A stretch of 64,000 nucleotides of DNA from Streptomyces pluripotens (lineage in GTDB: Bacteria; Actinomycetota; Actinomycetes; Streptomycetales; Streptomycetaceae), in contig NZ_CP021080.1 in the NCBI RefSeq assembly GCF_000802245.2, positions 248,001 to 312,000 of the forward strand, given 5' to 3'. Position 1 is the first letter of the stretch. Each line of letters opens with the position of its first letter. Shown one piece after another: positions 34,708 to 44,000 of the stretch. The notes beneath the pieces are model-generated. The model did no database searches and was not told the origin of the DNA. It worked only from the letters and a program-made list of their open reading frames with translations. The position numbers and the translations under genes were made by a program.

Positions 34708-35664
34708 ATGACCATGAACGATGCAAACACGATGCGAGCCATCAGTCAGGACGTCCTCGGCGGACCCGAGGTACTGAGGGAGATCCGGATGGAGCGGCCG
34801 GAACCCCGCCCGAACGAAGTGCTGGTCCGGGTGCGGGCCGCCGGGGTGAACCCCACCGACTGGAAGCACCGTGCCACCGGCGGGTTCCTGGGCGCGCCGC
34901 CGTTCGTCCTGGGCTGGGACGTGTCCGGTGAAGTCACCGCGGTCGGGACCGGCGTGGCCGCCTTCCGGCCCGGGGACGAGGTCTTCGGCATGCTCCCCTA
35001 TCCCTTCGGCCACGGCTCGCACGCCGAGTACGTCACCGCGCCGGCCCGTGCCCTGACACACAAACCCGCCTCGGTCGACCACACTCAGGCGGGCGCGTTG
35101 CCGCTGGTGTCCCTGACCGCCTGGCAGGCGCTGACCGAACACGCCGACGTGCGCCCCGGGCAGCGGGTCCTGATCCATGCGGCGGCCGGCGGAGTCGGAC
35201 ATGTGGCCGTGCAGATCGCCAAGGCACGCGGTGCGTACGTGATCGGGACGGCGAGCGCGGGCAAGCACGACTTCCTCCGGGAGGTCGGCGTGGACGAGCC
35301 GGTTGACTACCGGACCACCGACGTCACCGAGGCGGTGCGGGACGTGGACGTCGTCCTGGACACTCTCGGCGGCGACACCTCCGTGCGGTCCCTGCGGGTG
35401 CTGCGACCCGGCGGAGTCCTGGTATCGATCCTGCCGGCGGGTTCCGCGGAGCTCTACACGGAGGCCGAGCGACGGGGGGTGCGGGCGGTGCGCATGCTGG
35501 TGGACGCCGACCGGGCCGGGATGCGAGCGGTCGCGGAGCTGGCGGAATCCGGGAAGCTGAGGGCGACGATCGCCGGTGCGTTCGCGCTCTCCGACGCGGC
35601 GAAGGCGCACGAGCTGGGCGACACGGGTCGGACGACGGGCAAGCTGGTCCTCCTGGTGGACTGA
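34708..35664 (+). CDS. NADP-dependent quinone-oxidoreductase-like MDR enzyme
   Basis: 318 residues of the medium-chain reductase superfamily without zinc ligands. AAGVNPTDWKHRATGG at the N-terminus, GWDVSGEVTAVGTGVAAF in the GroES-like domain, and VLIHAAAGGVGHVAVQIAKARGA as the NADPH-binding Rossmann motif are all present. A start two codons downstream is also possible. It should reduce quinones or enones. Divergent regulation by the adjacent GlxA regulator is likely. Confidence 0.9.
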   Translation: MTMNDANTMRAISQDVLGGPEVLREIRMERPEPRPNEVLVRVRAAGVNPTDWKHRATGGFLGAPPFVLGWDVSGEVTAVGTGVAAFRPGDEVFGMLPYPFGHGSHAEYVTAPARALTHKPASVDHTQAGALPLVSLTAWQALTEHADVRPGQRVLIHAAAGGVGHVAVQIAKARGAYVIGTASAGKHDFLREVGVDEPVDYRTTDVTEAVRDVDVVLDTLGGDTSVRSLRVLRPGGVLVSILPAGSAELYTEAERRGVRAVRMLVDADRAGMRAVAELAESGKLRATIAGAFALSDAAKAHELGDTGRTTGKLVLLVD

Positions 35665-35675
35665 CCAGAACCAGT

Positions 35676-35699
35676 CGGTGGGCACGGTCTGCCCCACCG
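35676..35699 (+). terminator. Hairpin after the quinone-oxidoreductase-like gene
   Basis: CGGTGGG (35676-35682) pairs with CCCACCG (35693-35699) over a 10-base loop, 12 bp after the stop codon. Confidence 0.5.
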
Positions 35700-35839
35700 G
35701 GCCCGTGCCACGGCATTCGCACGAATGCAAGCCAAACTCGAAGACATATGTCAATCGAACATGCTCAAATTCCTCCCATCGAGGGTAACTTGACGGTCGG
35801 GAAACCGATGTCCGGGCGCGGGTGGGAGGTGATGCCGTC

Positions 35840-36241
35840 GTGCGAGACGAGCCCTCTCCGCACACCCGGCATCTGCGTGTGTATGGCTACCGTGGGCACA
35901 CGGTGCTTGAGTTCCGGGGCGAGATCGACATCGCCGCGGCGGCGGAGATCGCTCCCGTCCTGGACCGGGTCACCCGGCACACCGGCGCCCGGGTCGTGAT
36001 CGACCTGCGGCTGGTCGAGTTCTTCGACTGTTCCGGGCTACGGCTCCTCTATCGGGCCCGTGCCCGGGTACTGGAGCACGGCGGTCGACTCCATCTGGTG
36101 TGTACCCACCCGTTGACCCTGCGTGTCTTCCGGGTGACCGGCCTGGCTCGGCTGCTGCCCCCGCATCCGACGCCGGACGCCGCCTTGGCGCAGGACAGCA
36201 CCGTGTCCGGGCGTGCCGCGGCGCCCCGGACCGGGCCCTGA
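35840..36241 (+). CDS. STAS-domain anti-anti-sigma factor (RsbV-type)
   Basis: 133 residues. The core GEIDIAAAAEIAPVLD, then VVIDLRLVEFFDCSGLRLLYRAR, is the STAS fold; the Ser in DCSG is at the position phosphorylated by anti-sigma kinases. The GTG at 35840 lies nine bases behind GGAGGT; an earlier GTG at 35822 is less likely. It would release a sigma factor when dephosphorylated. No kinase gene is adjacent; the PP2C/HATPase protein at 14901 is the nearest candidate partner. A Pro/Ala-rich tail follows the domain. Confidence 0.85.
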   Translation: MRDEPSPHTRHLRVYGYRGHTVLEFRGEIDIAAAAEIAPVLDRVTRHTGARVVIDLRLVEFFDCSGLRLLYRARARVLEHGGRLHLVCTHPLTLRVFRVTGLARLLPPHPTPDAALAQDSTVSGRAAAPRTGP

Positions 36242-36351
36242 GGTGTCCCGAGCCAGGCCGTCCCGCCTGATCCCGGGCATCACGGCGCCGGTTTCCGGTC
36301 CGGCGGCCCGGACTGCTCCGTCCAGCAGCGGGCCGCCGTCCGGTCCATAGC

Positions 36352-36597
36352 TCAGTGCAGCGTCCAGGTGTACTTGTCCCCGCCGACCCAGCGGATCACG
36401 TCCGGATCGTCCATGTCGTGGACGGTGATGCCGTGGGAGGCGGCGACCTCCAGTACGTCGGTGACGGTCCTGGCCTCGCCGATCACCTGACCGTCGATCT
36501 CCACGACGCGGAAAGGCGGCTCACCGGGCCTGCCCGGGGAAACACCGAGTACCAGGATCCGCGGACGGGAGATGTGCGGAGCTGCTTGTTCGGTCAT
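36352..36597 (-). CDS. Small conserved protein of unknown function
   Basis: 81 residues starting at the ATG 36595-36597. The product has a mixed alpha/beta pattern (PRILVLGVSPG, FRVVEIDGQVIGEARTVTDVLEVAASHGITVHDM, VIRWVGGDKYTW), reads as a well-folded compact domain and recalls a Streptomyces-only conserved hypothetical. Function not recognised. It is isolated, convergent with the STAS gene. Confidence 0.65.
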   Translation of the reverse strand: MTEQAAPHISRPRILVLGVSPGRPGEPPFRVVEIDGQVIGEARTVTDVLEVAASHGITVHDMDDPDVIRWVGGDKYTWTLH

Positions 36598-36884
36598 GCA
36601 ATTCAGCGTAAAACGCACGGTGGTCCGATGGCTCATCCGCGCAGGCGTCCAGCCCATCGAGCAACGGCTCCCGGGCCGCTGCCGGCGTGGCGGAACACAC
36701 GACGTCCCGGTGTTCGCCCGGCCGGGTGAGCGCCCGGTCGTCTGCCCCGAGGCGAACGCGCTGCTCGCCACCGTCCCTGGTACCGGGCTGCGAGCGCTGA
36801 TCCACCTGGACGGGCCGCGGGGAGGTCGCGTGCCTGCCCGCGTGACGGCTGCCGGGCAGGGCACCGGTTCGCCGAAGTGAGCGG

Positions 36885-37769
36885 CTAGCCCCGCCGCGGA
36901 ACCGTCGCGGACCCGGCCGGCGCGGTGTTCCGGGCGGGCCCGCCGCCGAGGAAGTCCCGCAGATCCGCCGTGAGCAGATCCGCGTGGGTCACGAACATGC
37001 CGTGACCGCCGTACTCGTACACCTTGAGGGTGGCGTCCGGCACGAGACGGGCCACGCGTTCCCCGGTGCGGGCCAGGGGCGCGGAGGCATCGTGCGTGCC
37101 GTGTACGACGAGCACCGGCAGGCTCAGACCCGGCAGCTCCTCGGTGAGGTCGAGATCCGCGATCAGGGCCCGGATCCCGTGTGCGGCGCGCGGACTGGCA
37201 CTGAGACAGCGACCGATCAGATAACGGGCGTAGGCCGGGGACACCTCGTTGCCGGGCAGGTGGACGGCGAAGAAGTCGTCGGCCGAGGCCTCGAAGTACG
37301 CCGCGCGGTCCCGTCGGAACGCCTGGTCGTCGGCGTCGATCAGCGCAGGATCCACACCGTCCGGCAACCCCGGCGAGCGGACCAGTCCCGGGCTGACGCC
37401 GGAGACCAGGGCGAGGCGCGCCACACGCCCGGTGCCGTGCCGGGTCACACACCGCACCGCCTCCGCGGTACCGACGGAGTGCCCGACCAGGGTGACTTCG
37501 CGCAGGTCCAGGTGGTCCAGGAGGCCGTGCACGTCGGCGGCGAGGGTGTCGAGATCGTAGCCCGCCCAGACGTCGTCGGACCGCCCGTGGCCCCGTCGGT
37601 CCAGGGCAACGCAGCGGTAGCCGGCCTCCGCAAGCGGCAGCATCTGGTACTCCCACATCTCCTGTCCCAGATACGCGCTGGCGACGAAGACGGCGACGGG
37701 GCCGGTGGCGGGGCCGTGGTCGACGTAGTGCAGGCGGGTACCGTCGACGGGGCTCTCGTAGTACGGCAT
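36885..37769 (-). CDS. Alpha/beta-hydrolase (non-heme haloperoxidase / esterase-like)
   Basis: 294 residues. The nucleophile elbow GHSVG places Ser98; LDRRGHGRSD (56-65) is the oxyanion-side motif, with VVHGTHDAS supplying the acid and GGHGMF the catalytic His. The sequence is closest in pattern to cofactor-free haloperoxidases/perhydrolases and arylesterases. The ATG at 37769 follows GAGGAGGAGG. The substrate is unknown. Divergent from the epimerase. Confidence 0.88.
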   Translation of the reverse strand: MPYYESPVDGTRLHYVDHGPATGPVAVFVASAYLGQEMWEYQMLPLAEAGYRCVALDRRGHGRSDDVWAGYDLDTLAADVHGLLDHLDLREVTLVGHSVGTAEAVRCVTRHGTGRVARLALVSGVSPGLVRSPGLPDGVDPALIDADDQAFRRDRAAYFEASADDFFAVHLPGNEVSPAYARYLIGRCLSASPRAAHGIRALIADLDLTEELPGLSLPVLVVHGTHDASAPLARTGERVARLVPDATLKVYEYGGHGMFVTHADLLTADLRDFLGGGPARNTAPAGSATVPRRG

Positions 37770-37994
37770 GGGGCCTCCTCCTCGCGGGGTCCGTCCGGGG
37801 TCCGGCGGACCGGGTCCGTCCGCTGTTCCCTCCGACCCCGATCGTTCCGCGCACGTACCCACCGGTCGATTACCTCTCGCGTCATGCGGCACGCGCACGG
37901 GCACCTCCCTCCCGTCCCACCGGGTGTGCGCAAGCGCTGCTCGGGTACCCGGCCGGTCTCGCAGCCTCCGCCGTGAGGACGGAAGGAGCCGAAG

Positions 37995-39026
37995 GTGAAC
38001 AGCTCAGCGGGCAGCAAGGTGGTCGTGACGGGCGCCACCGGCAATGTGGGGACGAGCGTGGTGGGCCTGCTCTCGGAGGATCCGGGGATCACGTCGATCT
38101 GCGGTCTGGCCCGGCGGACGCCCGAGTGGTCACCGCCGGGGACCGAGTGGGCCGCGGTCGACCTGGCCTCGGAACAAGCGAACCTCACGGAGCGGTTCGA
38201 GGGCGCCGACGCCGTGGTCCATCTGGCCTGGGCCTTCCAACCGACGCATGATCCAGCCGCCACATGGCGCACCAATGTGCTCGGCAGCATCCGGGTGTTC
38301 GAGGCTGTCGCAGCGACCGGCGTTCCGGTGCTGGTGCACGCGTCTTCAGCGGGCGCGTATTCGCCCGGGCCGAAGGACCGCAAGGTGGACGAGTCCTGGC
38401 CCACTCACGGCTGGCCAGCCGCCGCGTACTGCCGGGAGAAGGCGTACCTGGAGCGCACACTGGATGTGTTCGAGCGGGATCATCCCGAGGTGCGGGTGGT
38501 CCGCATGCGGCCGGCCTTCCTGTTCAAGCGGGAGTCGGCGAGCGAGCAACGCCGGATCTTCGGCGGGCGCTTCCTGCCCGGGCCGTTGGTCCGGCCCGAA
38601 CTGCTGCCGTTCCTACCGGACGTCCCGGGCCTGCGGGTGCAAGCGCTGCACACGGACGACGCCGCCGAGGCCTACCGGCTCGCGGTGCACGCGGACAGCG
38701 CCCGGGGCCCGTTCAACCTGGCCGCCGATCCGCCGCTCGACGCCGGTGTGCTCGCCGAGCTGCTGGGCACGCGTCCGGTGCGGCTGCCGCAGACGGCGGC
38801 CCGGTCGGCCATCGCCGCCGCCTGGGGGCTTCATCTGCTGCCGGCCTCCCCGCACTTGTTCGACGCGGTGCTGCACCTGCCCCTGCTGGGCTGCGCCAGG
38901 GCCCACGATGAACTGGGCTGGCACCCGCGGCGGACGGCGACCGAGGTGCTGCAGGAGTTCCTGGACGGCCTGCGGACGGGCGCCGGTATGGACACCGAGC
39001 CGATGCGCGGGCGGAAGGCCGGCTGA
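37995..39026 (+). CDS. NAD-dependent epimerase/dehydratase (extended SDR)
   Basis: 343 residues. VVVTGATGNVGTSVV is the N-terminal Rossmann motif, VVHLAWAFQPTHDP follows, HASSAGAYSPG contains the catalytic Ser region, and AAAYCREKAYLER gives YxxxK. The group contains sugar-nucleotide epimerases and related reductases; no sugar genes flank it. The GTG start follows AGGAG by seven bases. The 3' end is marked by a hairpin that overlaps the stop codon. Confidence 0.88.
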   Translation: MNSSAGSKVVVTGATGNVGTSVVGLLSEDPGITSICGLARRTPEWSPPGTEWAAVDLASEQANLTERFEGADAVVHLAWAFQPTHDPAATWRTNVLGSIRVFEAVAATGVPVLVHASSAGAYSPGPKDRKVDESWPTHGWPAAAYCREKAYLERTLDVFERDHPEVRVVRMRPAFLFKRESASEQRRIFGGRFLPGPLVRPELLPFLPDVPGLRVQALHTDDAAEAYRLAVHADSARGPFNLAADPPLDAGVLAELLGTRPVRLPQTAARSAIAAAWGLHLLPASPHLFDAVLHLPLLGCARAHDELGWHPRRTATEVLQEFLDGLRTGAGMDTEPMRGRKAG

Positions 39027-39040
39027 GCGGACTCCGCTCA
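39024..39040. terminator. Hairpin between convergent epimerase and CYP102 genes
   Basis: TGAGCGG (39024-39030) pairs with CCGCTCA (39034-39040), with a 3-base loop. The left arm includes the epimerase stop codon. Confidence 0.5.
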
Positions 39041-39106
39041 ACGAGGGGTACCCCACGGCCGTTCAGCGGCGGCGCCGGCCCGCACCCGCGTGTTCCGGCC
39101 CGCGGG

Positions 39107-42100
39107 TCAGCCCGCCGCGTACACGTCCTCGACGTAGCGGCCGTCCGCCACCAGGGCGTCGAGCCAATGCCGGGCAGCCGCCTCGTCGGCACCTGTGCGT
39201 TCCCGGTACAGGGCGCGGAACGCCGCACGGACCCCGGGGGCCATGCGGGCGCCGTCGCCGCATACGTAGACCCGGGCCCCGGCGGTCAGCAGCGGCCAGA
39301 CCTCCGCCGCCTCCGCGGCGATGCGGTGCTGCACGAAGGCGGCGCCGTTCTCCGGGGCGGCGCTGAAGGCCGTGCGCAGCGCGACCGCACCGGCCGCCTC
39401 GGCGGCCTTCAGTTCCCCGGCGTGCAGAAAGTCGGCGTCGGGAGCATCGCAGCCGAAGTACAGCAGGGCAGGCGGCAGTTCAGCACCTGCGGCACGGGCC
39501 ACCAAGCGGTCGGCGACGGCACCGCGGAACGGCGCGAGCCCGGTGCCCGCGGCGACCATCACGACGGGCGCCGTGCCGTCGGTCCGGAAGGCCTCGCGGC
39601 ACGGCTGGACCCGGGCGTACACGGTGTCGCCGGGCCGGAGCGAGGCCAGGTACCCGGAGCCGGTGCCCCGGTAACGGCCTTTGCCGGAGCGGGCGGGTGC
39701 GTCGAGCACCGAGACCATGAGGTCCACGTGAGACGGATGAGCGGCCGGTGAGGAGGAGATCGAGTAGTGCCGGGGCCTCAGCGGGGCCAGCAGGTCGAGC
39801 AGGAGCGGCCAGCCGAGGGCGCCCCGCAGGGCGGGGTGGTCCTCGGCGAGTTCCACCAGGGTACGCGGATCGTCACCGGTCAGCGCGGCCAGGGCGGTCT
39901 GCTCCGGTGGGCAGGGATTGACCTCGGCGAGCCGCGACAGCTGCCGTACGCCCGGACGCTGCTGCAACTCCACGTGATGAGTCAGTAGTTGGCGCACCGT
40001 CAGGGGCCGGTCCACGGCGAGACCGTCACGGCGCGGCCGGGTGCCCCGGATGTCCAGGACGACGTCGGGGTCGAGGCCCAGGGCGGTGACCGCACGCTCC
40101 ACCAGGGCCGGGGCATTGACGGGCAGCACGGCCAGGTGGTCGCCGGTGCGGTAGGACACGCCCTCGGGCAGGGCCAAGCGCACGAACCGCTTGGTCCGGG
40201 GATGTCCCGGCGCGGTCAGGTCGTACGCCTCGGTGACCGTCATCGGGACGAGACCGTGCCGCTCGGCGGCACGGTCCAGCGGGCCGCCGCTCAGCGTGCG
40301 GACCTCATAGGCGTGGACGGACTCGGCCGGAGCGTCGGGCGTGGCATCCGGGTCGCCGTACCGCTGGAGCAGGGAGGTGCACAGTCTGGTCGTGAACTCC
40401 GCCACGGTGCCGCCGAGATCGCCAGACGCATCGGCGGCAGCGCGGTCCGTCAGGCGGGCGGCGCCGAGTTCGGCGAGACGGGCGTCGATGCGGGTGGGGA
40501 CCTGCTGGTAGGTGGCGGCCCAATTGCGGTCACCGATGCCCAGGACGGCATAACTGACACCGGTCAGGTCGGGGGTGCCGTCGAGCCAGGCGGTGAAGGC
40601 GTTGGCATCGTCCGTGGGACGGCCGTTGTAGGAGGCTGCGGTGATGACCACGGGCCGGTCGGTCGGCAGTCCACCGGCGTACGCGTTGAGGGCGGCGACC
40701 TCGGTGGCGCAGCCGGCCGCGGCTGCCTCGTCGGCGAGTTGCGCGGCGAAGGCACGGCAGGTGCCGTAGTTGCTGCCGTGCAGGAAAAGGGCACGGGTCC
40801 CGGGGCGCACCCGTGCCGGAAGGGTATCCGGGGCCGGGCCGGCACCAGTTGACGCGAAGGGGGTGCCGGGGAGCGGGACGTGGACGCGATCGACAGGGGT
40901 GCGCGGGGTGAGCGTGAGCGTAAGGCCCTCGGGTTTGAGGGTGAGGGTCTCCTTCACCGTGAGCTGGTAGTCGGCGTGGTCGTGCAGCCGGTAGCGGTGG
41001 ACCAGCGTGGCGAGCAGCATGGTCGCCTCATGCAGCGCGAACTGGCGCCCGATGCAGGCGCGTTCGCCGGTGCCGAAGGGCTTGAAGGCATGCACCGGGC
41101 GGGCGGACTCCGCCTGCCGGGTGAACCGCTCGGGGTCGAACTGCTCGGGATTGTCGCCCCACAAGGGCTGCCGGTGGAGCATCGGGGTGAGCACGGTGAC
41201 GGCCTGCCCGGCGCGCAGCGGGAGTCGGCCGCCCAGCAGGGTGTCCACACGGGCGTGCCGGCTGAAGGCGGCAGCCGTCGGCCACAGCCGCAGCGCCTCG
41301 TTGAGGACTTGGCGGGTGTAGGTGAGGCGGCCGATGTCGTCGTACGCCGGTTCCGGGTCGGGGGTATCCCCCCACAGCGCGTCGACCTCGCGCTGCACCA
41401 ACCGGAGCACGGCCGGGTTCTTGGCGAGGTAGTAGAGGGCGAAGGACACCGCGCCGGAGGTCGTCTCATGGCCGGCGATCAGGAAGGTGATCACCTGGTT
41501 GCGGATGTTGGCCGGGTCCAGGGTGGTGCCGTCGGCGGGGTGCGACGCGCCGAGCATCAGCCCGAGCAGGTCATCGGCTCCGTACGAGCCGGCACCGACG
41601 CGCGAGGCGATGACTTCGTCCACCACCGCGGCGAGGTAGTCGGCGTCCCTCCGGAAGGCCCTGTCGGCCGTCGTGTGGTCCGTGCCCGGGGCGCGCCCCA
41701 TACGGGTCATGCTCCACTCCAGGCAGCGGACCATCGACTCCACGAAAGGATGTGGCTCGTCTCGTGCGAAGGAGCCGAAGTCATAGCCGAACCCGGCCAG
41801 TCCGATGGTGTCGAGGGTCATTCGGGTCATGTCACCGGGCACGTCAACGGGTTGCCCGGTGCACGCCGCTCGGTCCCACGAAGCGACGAGCCGCCGGACC
41901 ACCGTGACCATCGCGGGGTGATAGGTGCGCATCGAGCCAAGCGCGAAGGCGGGCATCAGGATGTCGTGCGCCTTGGCCCAGTTGGGCTCGTCGTTGTACG
42001 CCGTGAACAGGCCGTCGGCGGTGAAGGCGCGCACGTTCTCCAGCGCGGGTCCGATGTGTTTGGCGAACCGCTCCTCGTCGGCCAGGTCGGCCACCAGGTC

Positions 42101-42283
42101 CGCGTCGGAGATGAAGGTCACGTCCCGTCCGTACAGCCTGCGCACGAGCACCGGTCCGTGGGCGCGCATCAGCTTCATGACCTGCTGGATGGGAGTGCGG
42201 CCAGGTCCGGTGGCGGTGATGTCGACCACGGGTATGCCGGGCGGCGTGCCGGCCGGACCGGACTGCAGTGCGGTGGGGGACAT
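39107..42283 (-). CDS. Self-sufficient cytochrome P450-reductase fusion (CYP102 / P450-BM3 type)
   Basis: 1058 residues, as expected for the CYP102 family. The heme domain (about 1-460) has AGHETTS with His272, NEALRLWPTAAAF (ExxR) and FGTGERACIG with Cys410. The FMN domain starts at about 498 (HGSNYGTCRAFA), the FAD motif RHYSISSSP is near 838 and the NADPH site VAAGTGLAPFRG is near 911, followed by VYVCGDGARM. The BM3 active-site Phe is kept (DGLFTAYND). Family enzymes hydroxylate medium- to long-chain fatty acids at subterminal carbons using NADPH only. The ATG at 42283 is the first clear start, with weak upstream AAGG. Divergent from a PAS-LuxR regulator. Confidence 0.95.
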   Translation of the reverse strand: MSPTALQSGPAGTPPGIPVVDITATGPGRTPIQQVMKLMRAHGPVLVRRLYGRDVTFISDADLVADLADEERFAKHIGPALENVRAFTADGLFTAYNDEPNWAKAHDILMPAFALGSMRTYHPAMVTVVRRLVASWDRAACTGQPVDVPGDMTRMTLDTIGLAGFGYDFGSFARDEPHPFVESMVRCLEWSMTRMGRAPGTDHTTADRAFRRDADYLAAVVDEVIASRVGAGSYGADDLLGLMLGASHPADGTTLDPANIRNQVITFLIAGHETTSGAVSFALYYLAKNPAVLRLVQREVDALWGDTPDPEPAYDDIGRLTYTRQVLNEALRLWPTAAAFSRHARVDTLLGGRLPLRAGQAVTVLTPMLHRQPLWGDNPEQFDPERFTRQAESARPVHAFKPFGTGERACIGRQFALHEATMLLATLVHRYRLHDHADYQLTVKETLTLKPEGLTLTLTPRTPVDRVHVPLPGTPFASTGAGPAPDTLPARVRPGTRALFLHGSNYGTCRAFAAQLADEAAAAGCATEVAALNAYAGGLPTDRPVVITAASYNGRPTDDANAFTAWLDGTPDLTGVSYAVLGIGDRNWAATYQQVPTRIDARLAELGAARLTDRAAADASGDLGGTVAEFTTRLCTSLLQRYGDPDATPDAPAESVHAYEVRTLSGGPLDRAAERHGLVPMTVTEAYDLTAPGHPRTKRFVRLALPEGVSYRTGDHLAVLPVNAPALVERAVTALGLDPDVVLDIRGTRPRRDGLAVDRPLTVRQLLTHHVELQQRPGVRQLSRLAEVNPCPPEQTALAALTGDDPRTLVELAEDHPALRGALGWPLLLDLLAPLRPRHYSISSSPAAHPSHVDLMVSVLDAPARSGKGRYRGTGSGYLASLRPGDTVYARVQPCREAFRTDGTAPVVMVAAGTGLAPFRGAVADRLVARAAGAELPPALLYFGCDAPDADFLHAGELKAAEAAGAVALRTAFSAAPENGAAFVQHRIAAEAAEVWPLLTAGARVYVCGDGARMAPGVRAAFRALYRERTGADEAAARHWLDALVADGRYVEDVYAAG

Positions 42284-42574
42284 GACGCGACAACTGCCTT
42301 TCGCCGTAACAGAGTGCTTCGTTCCAGGGTGGTGGAGGAGCCGGGCGCCTGCGGGTCGCGGCACTACACGATCGTGCAGCGGACAACCAGCCGCAGGCCT
42401 TGCGCCCCGCCCGGACCAGTGACCCACGGCCACGAGCCGGCACCACGACCTCTGTCGCCCTCCGGGTCTTCGCCCCTGGGGCGTGCCTGAGCCTGGTGGG
42501 TCCGGACGGGCCCGGATGGGCTTGGATGAGTTCGTCCTGGACGAGGGCGACGTCTCGACGCAGCGGGAGGTGCC

Positions 42575-43246
42575 GTGGAAGGCGGGAAAGTCGACGCGGT
42601 GGTGTGGCGCAACCGTGCACTGACACTGTTCGACCGGGTGTCGGTGCCGGTCGCGGTGTGCGATGCCTACGGCACGGTGCTGCTGGCCAATCCCGCGATG
42701 GCCGCGGAGACCGGCACGACACCGGGCCGGCTGCGGGGCCGGGAGGTGCTGGACCTGTTCCGCCCTGAGCAGGTCGCCCAGGTGGAGCGGATCGTCGAGG
42801 CGCTGCGCATGCGCCGCCGTTCCCGTTACCAGGTGTCGGTGCGCTGGCGGGCGCCCAGCGGGGCCGAGCGGTACGGAGAGCTGACGGCCGACCCCGTGAG
42901 CGACAGTGTGGAGGAGACGCCGACCCTGCTCGTGATGTTACGGGTCCGCAGGCAGCACGCGGCCAGGCAGGAGCCTCGACAGACGGCGGTCACGCCTGTG
43001 GAGGGGCGGGTGCTGGCTCTGCTGGCCGCAGGCGCCACCACAGCCCGCGCAGCCCGCGAGCTGGGGCTCTCCACAGACGGCGTGAATTACCACCTGCGAC
43101 GGCTCTCGGCCCGCTGGGACGCGGCCAACCGCACCGAACTGGTCGCCCGCGCATACGCGTTGGGAGTGCTGCTGCCCGGGGTGTGGCCGCCGCAGGCCAG
43201 GGTGGCGAAGCCGGAAGGGGCGACGCCGGTCGGGGAGGCGGAGTAG
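42575..43246 (+). CDS. PAS-domain LuxR-type transcriptional regulator
   Basis: 223 residues. A PAS-like domain (about 10-125; VSVPVAVCDAYGTVLLANPAMAAETG) is followed by a LuxR/FixJ HTH (about 140-200; TPVEGRVLALLAAGATTARAARELGLSTDGVNYHLRRLSARW). No response-regulator receiver domain is present, so signal input is probably through a small ligand bound by the PAS. The GTG follows GGGAGG by four bases. It is divergent, 290 bp apart, from the CYP102 gene, which it likely regulates. Confidence 0.85.
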   Translation: MEGGKVDAVVWRNRALTLFDRVSVPVAVCDAYGTVLLANPAMAAETGTTPGRLRGREVLDLFRPEQVAQVERIVEALRMRRRSRYQVSVRWRAPSGAERYGELTADPVSDSVEETPTLLVMLRVRRQHAARQEPRQTAVTPVEGRVLALLAAGATTARAARELGLSTDGVNYHLRRLSARWDAANRTELVARAYALGVLLPGVWPPQARVAKPEGATPVGEAE

Positions 43247-43438
43247 CCGCAGGCGGATGAACGGCCGAAGGCGGCGGGATGCAGCAGAGGGAGCCCTGAC
43301 ACCTCGGCGTCGAGGAGGACGGCGACGCGCCCGGAAGCTTGGGGCGGGGCTGGGCGCGTGGACCGCCGGGGTCCGCGGCATGACCGGGCGCGTGACCGAG
43401 ACCGTCCCGGAAATCCATTGGCCCCCACCCCACTGCCT

Positions 43439-43471
43439 ACCTAGGCTAGGTAAGAACCTAGAGCCTCTAGG
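43439..43471. promoter_or_regulatory. Three overlapping CTAG-rich palindromes upstream of the FBP gene
   Basis: In 33 bp there are ACCTAGGCTAGGT (43439-43451), CTAGGTAAGAACCTAG (43446-43461) and CCTAGAGCCTCTAGG (43457-43471), each a perfect dyad. CTAG, usually rare in GC-rich actinobacterial DNA, occurs four times. They lie 35-67 bp upstream of the start codon, suitable for an operator or an alternative-hairpin leader. Confidence 0.7.
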
Positions 43472-43505
43472 CCCACGGCGGCGGAGCACCCGGAAGGACG
43501 CCCCC

Positions 43506-44000
43506 ATGAGATCGCTCACCGAGCATGACATCCGCAACTCGTTCGTCAACTGCTCCAAGGGGGAGGCGAAGCGGCTGGCCCTCCCACGCGATCTCCGTGC
43601 ATGCCCCTGGACGGACCTGGACTTCCTCGGCTGGCGAGACCCCGGAGCGCCCGACCGAAGCTATCTGGTCATCGAACGGGAGGACGGGCTCGTCGGCGTC
43701 GCCCTCCGCTCCTCGGCCTCACCGCGGGGATTCCTCCACCGCAGCATGTGCTCGGTGTGCCTGACCACACATCCCGGTGGCGGGGTCTCGCTGATGACCG
43801 CGCGGAAGGCAGGGGCGGCGGGGCGCGAGGGCAATTCGATCGGCGTGTACATGTGCACCGACCTGGCATGCTCCTTGTACCTGAGGGGCAAGAAGGTGCC
43901 GGAGTCCGGCACCCGGTTCGAGGAGAGCCTGACCCTGGAGGAACAACTCGCCCGCGCCACGGGCAATCTGTCGGTGTTCATCGACAAGCTGTACGTCTGA
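43506..44000 (+). CDS. FBP-domain protein, EF-G-binding (FusB-like) treble-clef zinc protein
   Basis: 164 residues. CSVC (MCSVCLTTHPGGGVSLMTAR) and CTDLAC carry the four zinc ligands of the FBP C-terminal treble clef. IRNSFVNCSKGEAKRLALP opens the protein and FIDKLYV closes it, as in actinobacterial FBP/EF-G-binding proteins, where the FusB family rescues ribosomes from fusidic-acid-locked EF-G. Resistance activity for this member is inferred. The ATG follows GGAAGGA by eight bases. CTAG palindromes directly upstream suggest specific control. Confidence 0.85.
   Translation: MRSLTEHDIRNSFVNCSKGEAKRLALPRDLRACPWTDLDFLGWRDPGAPDRSYLVIEREDGLVGVALRSSASPRGFLHRSMCSVCLTTHPGGGVSLMTARKAGAAGREGNSIGVYMCTDLACSLYLRGKKVPESGTRFEESLTLEEQLARATGNLSVFIDKLYV

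Noticed and set aside
36572..36880. 102-residue plus-strand open frame
   Set aside because: No ribosome binding site or family pattern, and it overlaps the start of the small conserved gene on the other strand.
40880..42490. 536-residue plus-strand open frame
   Set aside because: Antisense to the CYP102 heme domain; shadow composition.
43439..43471. The CTAG palindromes as an IdeR iron box
   Set aside because: The half-sites face the opposite way from the TTAGG...CCTAA consensus seen at 47440-47458, so a different factor or RNA structure is more likely.
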